A stretch of 64,000 bases of DNA. Origin: Globodera rostochiensis. Its lineage: Eukaryota; Nematoda; Chromadorea; Rhabditida; Heteroderidae. The notes below the pieces were generated by a model, which saw nothing but the letters and a program-made list of their open reading frames with translations, did no database searches and had not been told where the DNA came from. The translations under genes were made by a program, and so were the position numbers. The first letter of the stretch is position 1; every line of letters begins with the position of its first letter. Positions 1 to 11,797 of this stretch are shown here, piece by piece. The stretch is from NCBI GenBank assembly GCA_018350325.1, contig JAEVLN010000038.1:186001-250000 (forward strand), written 5' to 3'.

Positions 1-3000
1 TTTGCATATGTACACACCGGCGGGGGGGGGGAGATTGGAATCGGTCGACGGTGGGGGGGGGGCAGGGAACGGACGGACCAAAAAAAAAGATGCGCTGGAA
101 AATGACGACGGACGGGCAAATGCAAATGCATGGATGAAAGAGAGCTGATTCATCCGACAATTTTTTTTGGTTTTTTGCTGAAAAAAGCATTGGTTTTTGC
201 GCTTTTTGCTGTTCGCTGATCAGAGATTCATCGACTGGAAAAATGATCAAAATAAATTGATTAAAATCTACCAAAAAAAAAAATAATAATATTGTATTTT
301 CCGAATTTTTTTCCGCAGGATTGAGAACCCCCCCGGCCTCAGGGATCGCCGGCCTGCTGAAAATTGGGGATTTTGTGCTTTCAGTCCCAGAAAAGCCATT
401 TCAGTACTGGGTCCGGTCCCGTGCTACCCTAACGATCTGTGGATTCGGCCCATCAGCAACATTTTTGCAAAATAAATCAAATTTTATGGGCCTCCGATCA
501 AAAAAAAACCCTCCCTATTTATAGGCCAACTTTTTCTGCGATTTTTAGCAGCCTAAAATAAATTTTTTTTTTTTTTGCGCACATTCTCCCGCCGTTGTCA
601 TGTCATATGACATCGTCGTAAAATGGGGGGGGGGTGGGGGGAAATATAAAAAAGTTTTAGACCGATCAGTGCGCGGTTGGGCGGGGGGGGGGGGACATGA
701 TCCATCAAAGACCGTTGCATTTATGTGCCCCCCGGGGACGGACTCGACTTGGCAAGTGTCCCAATGTGTCCCGCCGGTGATCAGATGACACACATAACAC
801 ATTATTTTGTGTGTGTGTGCAATGAAATTTTAGGTTTTCGCGCAAAATTATTAACTAGTGACAAATGGGGCGCGCAAACCATTGAAAATTGGATAATTAA
901 TATCGGGGGACGGAAAACGGGAAAAATTGGGCAAAAAGAGTACGCCGGCGGCATGACGTGCGCGAAGACATGTGAACGGGGCATGGACGGAGTGCTTGCT
1001 GATCTGATCAGCCCCCCCCCCCTCCCCCCGCCGGGGAGATTATGAATAATTGGGTGAAGGTGGGCAGAGGCGGGGGGGGGGGGTAGGTTGCCGTTGCCAC
1101 CCCGACCTTTTGGGGAAGGGCGGCTTCGTGACAAAGAAAAAATCGTGTTCACGAATTTTTCCGATGTAGCAAAGTTGGATTGATTAGTTTATGCTGCTAG
1201 GGCTTCAGCTTGCCAGTGACCCCTTAGGGTAAATTCTGCGTTTTACCCCCCCCCCCTCATTTTTTGGTGGAATTTCTTTAAAAAAAATTTCATTTTTTCT
1301 GCTTAAAATAAATTAATCAATATACTTATGTACTCGCCCTCAAAAAATTCACTTCTCATTTTTTTTTTGTCTCAATTTGCTGAGTTGAAACCGAATAACC
1401 CCTTGATTGATGATTCTTTTTTGTTAATAAGTAATCAGTGTTGGGTCAGAAAATGGAAATTTTTATGTAAATTTTATCTAAAACTCAATTTGTACCCCCA
1501 ACCCAATCAGCAGCAGCACATCAATGTGACAATTAGGAGAGGCAAAACTGCAAAATTGTATAGCATCGGTTGACGGGGAGCGGAGGGATGGTCGGAATTC
1601 CGTGAAATTTTGGCGAAATCCGATTTTTTAACATTTTTGGGGTCCGCGGAATTCCGATTTTCGAAAATTTTTGAGGTTGGCGCCCATCCCTGCTGCTTGG
1701 TGTGTGTGTTTTGACTGAGATTTGGTGCTGCTGCTGGTGACGATAAATGAATGAGAAAATGGGGGGGGGGGAGGGGGGGGGGGGGAGAGCGGCTAAAGAG
1801 GAGGGGGGGGGGGGAAGAAAAGGGGGGAAGAAATGAAGGAACCGGATTTTTCACAGACAATCGATGGACGGGGGGGCGGGTGGGAGGGGGGGAGACTATT
1901 TGGACCTCCGCCGCCGCCGTCGCCGGGGGGGGGGGTCTGAATTGACTCATCAGCAGCAGCAACAGCCAGCAGCATTCATTTTGCAGATGTTGAAGTTTCG
2001 GGGGGGGGCGGGGGGTTACACTTATTCACATGCTCATGCAGGAAGTGCTGCACCACAACACACATTTTAGGGCCTAAATAAACTGGAGAATGGGACGAGG
2101 GATTCGGTCGATCATTTGCAACCATTCAGAGACCACAGAGAAAGAAGCAAGCTGAACGATCAACCAACCCTTGGAAACTTTCCGATTCAGAGAAACCATC
2201 CCTCGCTGAATCCAACAACACCCCAAAAAAGCGGCAAAAATCTAAACAACTTGGCACTCACCCAAAATATTGGCAAAATGCCAGCTTTTTTTTTTTGCAC
2301 AATTATAATTAGAATTAATGGGGCGGTGCAAAAGGGTTCCACCATTTGGGAAGCAAATCATTAAACGCCCACCATTCAATTGGGGGGGGGGGACAGCTGA
2401 TTTGTAAGCTTAATGCCCCGTGAAGAAGCTCTTCTTAAAGGGCGCTGTGATCACTGATCTGATCAGCGATGCGTTTTGGTGATCGGAACCGGACAATAGG
2501 ACTTAAACATGAATAATTTTATAAAAATAAATAATTTAGGAGAGCGGCATTTTTGGAAAATCGGGGAGTTCGGCACCCGAACTTTTTGGGGTTCCTATCC
2601 CCGCCGGAGGGCATCAAACATTTTCGGGGCTCGGTATCGGCGGGGCTAATCCCTAAAAATGTTCGGGTATAAAAAATGCCAAAATAAAACCAAAGGGTAC
2701 ACTTTTTAGTATAAATTTTTCCGCAAAAAAATTGAAAATTCTTAAAATGCCCTAGCTGAAATTCCAAATTTTCTGAAAATTGCTTAAAAAGAGGGAGGAA
2801 GCGGTTTCAGCGTCAACCAAATGGGATTGATGATGGGATTGGAATCAATCATCGCATCCCCTCGGGGGCTCATCCATCCATCGATCATGCGATCGCCGGG
2901 GGGGGGGGGGGGGGGAGGCAAATGGGCCAAAAACGATTGGATTGGAATGTGAGAAACATTTTTTTTTAGAAATTGGGTAACTCTGGACGTTTCCTTCCGT

Positions 3001-5749
3001 CTAAAAGTGCGGAAAGAAAGGAACAAAATTCAATTTTGAAACCCCCAGAAAAATATTAAATTTTGTTTTATTTTCAAATTCAAAGAAATCAATCAAAATG
3101 TGAAGGTCCGACCGTGCTAATTAAGCACAACCACGGAAAACCTTCAAAACTTTGCTTTTTTCATGCATTTATTTTTACTTTGAGTTTTTATTTCTGGCTT
3201 CCCAAAAAATACGGGGAAAATTCATGAATTTTGGCATAATTTGGAAAACTTTAAATTTTATTTTAAAAAAAGTAGCGAAGTAACAATTCCACCCATCCTT
3301 TGGCAATTTTGTTTGGCCCCAAAATTGGCCAAATTGGGCCACAAAATTTGGGCCCATTTGGCAGCAGTGAAGGAAAGTTAAATTTGTCCAAATGAATGGA
3401 CGGAACAAATTTGGGGGGCGAGGAAAATGCGTCCTCCCCCCCCAAAGTTCGTCTTGAAAACGTGCAAACCGGACGGCTCCAGAACGGTTCGTGCTTTTTG
3501 TGGCTATTTATAACAAACATTGTTTGTGATCACTTAGATTTTTTTGTGCGTTTAAAAACTTTAGGCTTATAATAAAATTCTGCTTTCGAGTGGCGGCGCC
3601 TTTTTTAAGAGCATTCAAATCGATCTGAAATTACACCTTTAATCACACAAAGTGTGAAAGGAAGTCGACGGAAGAAGAAGAATTTTTTCTAGCAACAAAA
3701 TTTGAAAGAAATTTGATAACTTTGCAGCAGATGTGTGGGATTGGATTTGGTAAAAGATTTTGTTGAAAAAAGAATCAAATTTGGGGGATGAAAAATGCGC
3801 TGCGGGGGAGGGGACAGATGCGCGAATGGAAGAAATTCCCCCAAAAATGTCCCCTTAAGGGTTGCGTTTTTTGTTGTAAAAATTCGATGGGAAGTGAAGA
3901 AGCAAATGTTACGGCATTTATTTCAGAGATACCAAAACAGCTGATGTTTATCTCTCTCATCTTTTTGCTTTTTGAGAATCCGATGATTGAATTTCAAAAT
4001 AAAGATTTGATGAGATTGGCCAAATTTTAACCCAAATGTTAATTGTGGACAAAAAAAAAGTGGACGATCTCTCTCATCGATCAAATTCCACATTTAAAAC
4101 GGAAATAAATATTCGCGCATTTTTTCATTACTTTAACTTTTTAAATTCTAAGAATTTCAGAAATTTTGTGAAAATGAATATATAAAATGGTGGGAAGGGG
4201 ACACTTGCGCAGGGGGTAAAACGCGAAAATGTGCTCTATTTGAATTGGACGCAATGATCCGCCCCCCGGGGGGGTGGGGGGGGATGGCTTCTCAGAGAGA
4301 TAAAGCGGCGGCTGGACGGACGGACGGAGAGAGGCCCCGCCGCTGAAATGGACTCTCTGAGAAGGGGGGGGGGGGGGATCTGTTTATTTATGTACAAAAA
4401 ATGGGCAAAATTTTGTGGACGTAACAAATTATTGAATTTCCCAAAATGAATGAGTCAATGGGAAAAATATTATTATTAAATTATTTATTTGTTTTTTGGC
4501 GGGCGACAGACACTTTTGGCCTGTTTTATAATGGCGGGGGGGGGGGGCTGGGGAATATTATGTCCACAAATATGGGCACGATTTCTCAGCGGCTGTGTGA
4601 TCGACGGGCGTGCATTCCGGTTTCTGCAAGTTTTGGTGGAAACCGGAATTTTTCGAATTTCAGAGATTTTAAAAAAAGGAAATTTTTGGAAAACGTGGGG
4701 GGGGGGGGGGGGGGGTAGGAATAATTCATCAGCAGGCTATCAAGTGAAAGAATCTTGTGAATTGGAGGGTTTTGGCATGCGAGCTTTGCTAATCAAAGAT
4801 GAGAAAAACTGATCAGATCAGTTATCATTTTAGTGATCAGGCCATGCTTTTTACCATCGTTTCATCGTGAGCTGATCCAATTTTGGAATGGTGATCACTG
4901 ATCATAATCCGATGCTGGACAGAGATCAGAGAATAATGCCCAAGTATTTGGAAGATCATTGGTCGAGGAGGAAATTGCCAGCATTTTCGGAAATCCGATG
5001 GTAGCATTTTTAAGATCGGGATTTGTTCCAAAACAATCCCGGTCTTCCATTCCGGTGAATTGCAGTGGATGATGTTGAATGGACGAGGAAAGTATAAAGA
5101 GTAGAGACCGGGCAGGCTTTTCCAGGACTCTGGAAACCGGAATCTCGTCGACGAAGCACCAGGATCAGATCAGGATATCCTGAAAATCAGGATTTTGATC
5201 CCTGGTAAATCCAGATCCTGCTGGTCATTTCCAAATCCTGATCAGAGATTTTCCAAAAATCCTGGGCTCTAATAAAGATGAAGGATGGAAGAGGAGGAGG
5301 TGGAGGAAGCTTGTGAAGGGAGGGGAGGGATAAGACGAGAAAATGAACAAGGACAGAGAGAGAATGTTTCTGTCCTCAAAATGGGCGCCGGAGGGCGGGG
5401 GGGGGAGGGTGCCGGAGGGGAAAGCAACGGAAAAGACCGGACGGAATTGACTGACTCTGTCTGCACTATTAGAGAGTGATGTAAATGAGGCAAAAATGGT
5501 GGAGGGGAGGGGTGGGGGGTAGAGATGCCAGAGAACAAACAGAACGGCAGAGAAAAAAGGTAGGAAGAAATAGTATGGGAAGAAAAGAGGTGGAGGAGAG
5601 AAATGAGAGCAGAAGAAATAGTGTTGAGACGGGAGAGAAAATGGAAAATGAAAATTGTGGGCAGCAAGGCATGGCCTAGATTGTTGTTGTTTAATATAAA
5701 TGAATGAGGTGAGGATGGACCGGGACGGGTTTAACCATGAAGCGGATGA

Positions 5750-6050
5750 AGGGGAAGAGAGAAAAGGGAGACAGAGAGAGAGAGGAGAGAGAAAAAAGGT
5801 GAGAGAGGGAGAAAAGGAAAATAAGAGAAAGAAAGAAAAGGGAGACTGAAAGAGAGAGGGATAGAAGGAAAATAGATAGATAGATAGAGAGAGAGAGAGA
5901 GAAAAAGAAGAAAAGGGAACGATAAAGAAAGAGTGAAGAGAGTGAAAGAGACAAAAAGAAGAAAAGGAAACGATAAAGAAAGAGTGAAGAGAGGAAAGAG
6001 ACAAAAAGGAAACAGATAGAAAGAGAGAGAGAAAGAATAAGCCGCAGACA
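5750..6050. repeat. polypurine (GA-rich) tract
   Basis: About 300 bases of almost pure purine on the plus strand, built from GAGA, GAAAGA and AGATAGATAG units with two near-duplicate segments at about 5905-5945 and 5948-6005. The long minus-strand open frames over it (Ser/Leu/Phe) are composition artefacts. Confidence 0.85.
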
Positions 6051-6379
6051 CAGGTCAACAATTGAATTAGCCCCTCGAGGGAAATGACCCCAATCGGCGC
6101 GTGCACAGAGTGGCCATTGCGCACACTCTTTCCCCGTTCTCTTTTTCTCATCCCTCCCATTACGCTTCACTCTCTACGCCTTCCCCTTTTTCTTTCTTAG
6201 CCCCCCCCCCAGGGGCAATGAAATTGGCGAATTGAATGCGAGTGAATTGGTTCTCTGCGCTACGCACACCGTCCCCTCAAGCGCAGTTCCAACAAAGAGA
6301 GAGAGAGAGAACACGCCTTTTGTTTGCTTAATGAGGGCTTTTCCTTTCATTCCGCCGCCTATTTTTAGATTCCTATTCT

Positions 6380-6796
6380 AATTTCTCTCATTCTCCCTCT
6401 CTTCTCTCTTCCTTTTGCTCTAACTCCCCTTTCTCTCTCTCCTCTCTTCTCTCTCTCTCCCCTTTCTCTCTCTTCTCTCTCTCTCTCTTCTCTTCTCTCT
6501 CTCTCACCTCTCTCTCTCTCTCTCTCCTCCTCTCACTGCCTCTCACTGTCTCTCTCTCTCTCTCTCTCTCTGTCTCTCGGCTTCCCACCCTCTCTCTTCT
6601 GTCTCTGCTCCTCTCACAGTCTCTCTCTCCCTCTCTCTCTCTCTCTGTCTCTCGGCTTCCTACCCTCTCTCTTCTGTCTCTGCTCCTCTCACAGTCTCTC
6701 TCTCCCTCTCTCTCTCTCTGTCTCTCGGCTTCCCACCCTCTCTCTTCTGTCTCTCGGCTTCCCACCCTCTCTCTTCTGTCTCTGCTCCTCTCACAG

Positions 6797-6838
<42 letters not shown>

Positions 6839-6855
6839 GGCTTCCTACCCTCTCG
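6380..6855. repeat. polypyrimidine (TC)n tract with higher-order units
   Basis: A TC-rich tract in which a larger unit, containing GGCTTCCCACCC or GGCTTCCTACCC followed by CTGTCTCTGCTCCTCTCAC and a (TC)n block, recurs at about 6578, 6653, 6727/6757 and 6838. The minus frame reads Arg/Glu-rich peptide and is not taken as a gene. It lies 330 bases from the polypurine tract of opposite strand bias. Confidence 0.85.
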
Positions 6856-8710
6856 AAACTATTTTTAATTTTAAAAAACAGCTAGTCCGGGCTCTTCAAA
6901 CTGGGCAAATGAATGAAATTGCGTGGGGGGGGGGGTCCCTTCGGCACCGCCAACTTTTTGGCACCCAAATTAATTTTTTAAAAATTTATTACAATTTTAA
7001 CGGCGCCGAATTAGTCAACTTTAACACGGGCGCCGAGTTGCTCGTGCCGAATCTTCCGTGAAATTACTATTGAATTTTTAATTTTTTACTATAAGAAAAT
7101 CAAAATTTCCATTTTCTTACAATTAATTGCCACTAAATGTGTAACCGTATAATGAGAAATGTTCAAAAATTTAAAAAATTCCGATCACTAGTGATCGGAA
7201 AAACCGGAATTGCGAATAACTTTTAAAGAAACATTAAAAATTCGGAATCGTCGCACATTCGAAGGAACGAATGCCCCCCCCATAAATTATGCAAAAGCAT
7301 TTTCACCATTTGGCCCATAAATAATATCGTTGGGTAATCGAATAAAAATTCGGAGGAATTGCGAAGATTCGCCCAAAAAATTTTGAATTTTTTCATATAA
7401 AATTCGTCCGAAGGAATAAATTTTTGTACATTTTTTGGTAAAGTTTTAATACTTATAATTAAAAAATGAGTAATTATTAGAAAATTGTTAAATTTATGTA
7501 CATATGTCAGAAAAATTTGATCAAAAACTGATTAAGGCAATTAAGGGATTTTAATTTAATGGAAAATTTGTTTCAAATTTGGGGGGTTAGAAAATGGGGA
7601 CTTATGTATTGGTTTTGAAGCGGGAAGAGAATCTTTGGGGTTTTCAATGCTTTAACTTAGCTTAAAATTTAAAGGAAAAAAACGGGGCAATTTTTGTGAG
7701 AAACAAATTTTGGCATTTCATTTAAAAATGAAGGGATTTTCATAGACTACGGAGGGGGAGGGGGCTGAGAAATGATTTTCGGGCGGATTTTTTTGGGCAA
7801 AATAACTATATATGCGATGGATTCAGAACGGACGGGTCGCGCAGCGCGCACAGAGAGAGAGAGAGAGTCAATTTCCGCGGCATCAAATGGTGGGGGGGGG
7901 AGAGAATCTGTCCGATCAGCCCCCCGGGGGGGGGGCATTTGTCATATGGTCGGGGCGCCGGTCGCTGGAGGGATCGATCAATTGATCGGACTCGGATCTT
8001 TGACCGATCAACCGCCGAGCGGCGACAGCAGCGACCCGATCAGATCCCCCCCCCCCCCCTCCCCTCACAAAAATGCCCTCCACCCGCCCGTCTGTTTTTG
8101 TGTGTGACTGTCTGACTTCCCGTCTCTGCCCTCTCCAGCCAAATCGGGTCTTCGGTCCGACTCGGCACCGGACAAACTCAGTCCAGGGACTGTGTGGCTG
8201 TCTTTAAAAGGCTTGCCATTTTAACCTAAAAACGAGCAGCAGCCGGGGGTTTTTTAGCCAAATTTTTGGAGGGAATGCCGGATTTTTGAAAATTTTAAGG
8301 CTTTTGGGGTCCTCTTTTCCGATGGCATCTAGGGCCTCGCCATTCGGTTCAGTAGAGCCTGATTTTCTTTTGGCTATTTTGTCTCTCGGTTTGGGACAGC
8401 AGAAATGCCACTGCCGCCTGATTCTGCTGAGGGTTTTTGTCCCCGAGTCCCCACCGAACGCTGGGGGCGACGACATGACGACCGACCAAAACCAATGATC
8501 ATCATCATCAGCGAGTCCATCGGTCGGCGGTGGTGGAGGAGCGGAAAGTGTTGTGTCCGTCTCGCGCGGGAGATTATACCATCATCGAATGCGGCGGACG
8601 GCGCACCAATTCATTCATTCATCCATCCCAAATCCATCCGGGCGGGCGGGCGGACGCTCTTTTTGCCGGAGGGGGGGGGGTGTTTTTGCAAAATATTGTA
8701 GTTATCCTTA

Positions 8711-8846
8711 TGGGTTAAGGCTGGGGGGTTGGTCCCCGAAATTTGGACGTCCCCGACCACCGATCCCCGGCATGGCCAACTCTGTGAGCTCTGACTTTCC
8801 CTCCCCCGAGGGGTCGGGGGGGGGGGGACCAACCCTAGTTAAGGGT
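8711..8846. repeat. inverted-repeat (fold-back) element, small
   Basis: The left end reads TTAAGGCTGGGGGGTTGGTC and the right end reads GGACCAACCCTAGTTAAGG, which are imperfect reverse complements. I see no clear target-site duplication, so the class is open. Confidence 0.4.
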
Positions 8847-9377
8847 GGGAAAAGCCGGAAAGTTTACGAAACACCGGGCATCCCTTAAGGTGTAGATAGA
8901 AAATTATAGAATAAACATCCGTAAAAAACGGATTCAAGTTTGAAAAATTGTAAGGCAAAATGAGCAAAAAAACTAGTAAAATGACAATTTTGTGGTGTAA
9001 AAATAGGGAAATTCGCAAAATTCGGCAACTGAATTCGGGGTGTTTTAACAATTTGTCCGGACCTACACTCTGAGAAACATTGACGGAAGGGGATGCTCTC
9101 TGAGCGGGGCTTTGTGTGCTTGAAAAAGGGAAGAGAGAATGTTTTGGGTGTACTCACTGCTCAGTCTGTTCCTTCAATCGGACGCCCGGGGGGACGGGGC
9201 TGTACACTATTTAAGCGGGAGACAAAAGAGGGTGTCGTCGACACTCCACCCCCACCCCCACCCCCACCCAACCCACTCACTCATTCTTCCCCCCCCCCAC
9301 ACCCTCAAGGAGGGGGGGGGGGTGGGGTGAGGATGTTGTTGGTGTTATTCCGTTCAGCAGAACTCAAATTGGTTCAT

Positions 9378-9408
9378 CGTCTGTCTGTCTGTCTGTCTGT
9401 CTGTCTCT
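9378..9408. repeat. (GTCT)n microsatellite
   Basis: Seven or so consecutive GTCT units. A CCCCCA-type short tandem repeat lies just upstream (about 9245-9275). Confidence 0.8.
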
Positions 9409-11797
9409 TTTTGCACAAAAAAGTTCAGACTCGATAAAATTGGTGAAATTGAAGCAAAAAGAAGCGATTTGTTGTGGTCACAATTATTTAATTGATCCCG
9501 AGTCGGGAGCCCAGATCACAATCTTGAAGAACCCAGACCGCCCGATCAAGCTCCATTTTTGTGATCTGAATGATCAATGTTTGCTGATCAGAGTCAGATG
9601 GTACAATCTGATCACACATTCTATTTTGTGTTTGATGATATCAAAGCTGGGCATAGGGGATTAATGAAAATGTGTGACGTCCAATGAATCACCAAATATT
9701 TTAAATCCATTTTCTTATTCCAAAATTCCTCGGGAAGCGTACAACCATTTTTAATGATTGTAGGAGTCGCAAAAAAACAAAATGCGACCGAAGGGGCAAT
9801 GGGAGGTCCGTCCGTCTCCGATCACTTCTGATCAGTCAGTCTTCTCTCGCTGATCAGCGGGCATAGTGATGGATGTGAGAATGTGGAGGGCGGCAATTGT
9901 ACAAATTATGGGTTATGGAAACAATTTTTGGGCGCTAACATAACATTCTCCGATCGATCAATCGCCTCTACCCCTAACGCCACCTGACACGGAATGTTTT
10001 TTTGTTTTTGTATGCTCTGTACAAAAAAGGCCTGATGTACGGAACTGTCAAAACTCGTGAATTTGTTGTGGCAAAGGGTCCACAGTCCACAAAAGAAATG
10101 TTTTTGGAATGTGATCCGAGCCTGATCAAGCCAAGCACTGGGGATCCGGATCGGATCTTCGTCCTGGTCTGATCCCGAACACGGATTTGGGTGGGTTAAA
10201 CAAATCCAAGTAGATCAATAAGATGATCCCCAAAGTTTTCTAGGAAAATCCACATGATCGGACATTGCCCCGGGGGGGGGGCAAAGTACCAGGTTGAACA
10301 AAAACAAATGATGATGAGCATATTATGAGTGATGGGACGGAGTGGAATTTTGTGATGATGACACTTGATCATCAGCAGACCGCGAAAGACCAACAAATCC
10401 AATTAATTCTCCTCCTCTTTCACCATATAAATACTAATTCGAAATAAACACAAAATTTGGCAACGCCGGGGGGGGGGGCGGGGAGGCGGGGAATGGATGG
10501 GACGGACGGACGGACAGAACTTGGGAACGGACGACGACCAAAAGCTTCATCATCGGACGGACTTCCATAATACACAACACATACAACAATTTCCAGCAGT
10601 AGCAGCAGAGGATTATTTGTTTATATATAAACGGATAATCGGGACGACGAAGCAGCACTTTCCTCCAATTGTGCGTATATCAAATTTCGGGGGGTTCTTT
10701 TTCCACAAAAGAGAGAGAGAGAGATCGCTTGGATGTGTTTGTGATAGGAATGGAATGGATTGGATGAATGACGACGACGAATGATTAGAGGGAGATAAAG
10801 AAGAGAACACGAACAAAAAAGGGGTTGGGGATTAACAGTGATCCAATGACAAACAAATTCTGATCAGCGATCATAGATATCGGTGTACCTGATAAGTGAT
10901 CAGAGGAAAAGGACACAAATTCTGATCAGCGATCTGAGTTTAGAATGCACATTGGTCAGTGATCAGGATTTAGATTACAGTACTGTATAAAGTAATCAGA
11001 ATCAGATGAGGGAGGACAACACTTTTGGCACTGATCAAACAGAGAAGGGCACTTTCTTGAAGGGGAGAGAATCGTAAGGAAACAAAAGAGCCTGAATAAT
11101 GGATCATGTGTATTCAAGTAGCCCGGACGAAGGCGCTGAGTTTTCAGTTTTAGGAATTTAGTGCCGGAAAATCTCTCTGATATTTATGGAATTGTGGCAC
11201 ACCCCCTAAATTTAGCATCCGCAATTGAACATTGGAAGTGCCAATTCACCCCAACCCCCCCCCCCCCCCCATTACCTACAAAACTAACCCCCGTCCGTCG
11301 AGTTTTCAAAAATAAAAAACTCTTATTCTGGTATCGCGCAGCACAACAACGCAACCAAAAAACAAACAATCCGAAGAACGAAAAGACAATGAATGGAATG
11401 GATTTGGAATGAACGGAGGAGGACAGGAAGAGAACAAAACAAAACACAAAGCAAAAAAGAGCAACAAGAATGAATGAATATTGAATGATGATGAACAACA
11501 CAAACAAATGATGGATGGATCAATCAACCAACCGCCTAATTATTATACTAGCACAACACATAATTATTATAGCATCAATCGATTTTGGAAACCGACCGAT
11601 CAGTCCAGCATCCATCCGATCGGAGCAGACATCCGTCATTAGTTTTTGAGAGAGGGGGAGGGAGGGGGGGGGTGCATGAGTGATGGTGGTTGGTGGTGGT
11701 GGAGGACACAAAAGAAGTTCGCGCTACATTTCGCACTGTGCTCAAAACGAACGAACGACGCGAACAGCAGCCAGCATTCATTCCAAATTCATCCGCT

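Larger units (their letters stand above)
1..11797. other. gene-poor, low-complexity region
   Basis: I find no exon chain with consistent phase on either strand. The DNA is dominated by runs of 8-20 G or C (for example near 49, 683, 1073, 1757, 2900, 4370, 4700, 6925, 9310), by A/T runs, by purine/pyrimidine microsatellites, and by many copies of the palindrome TGATCA. The open frames here are low-complexity Pro/Gly or Ser/Leu/Phe frames produced by those tracts. Distal promoter or 3' sequence of RCC1 may be present but I cannot point to it. Confidence 0.6.

Noticed and set aside
1561..1705. Possible hAT-like MITE (GGGATGG...CCCATCCC)
   Set aside because: Termini match over only about eight bases and no target-site duplication is visible.
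5225..6170. 311-codon Ser/Leu/Phe frame on the minus strand
   Set aside because: It lies over the polypurine tract and purine-rich flank; composition explains the lack of stops and no conserved motif is present.
6388..6765. Arg/Glu-rich 125-codon minus frame
   Set aside because: Pure product of the (TC)n tract.
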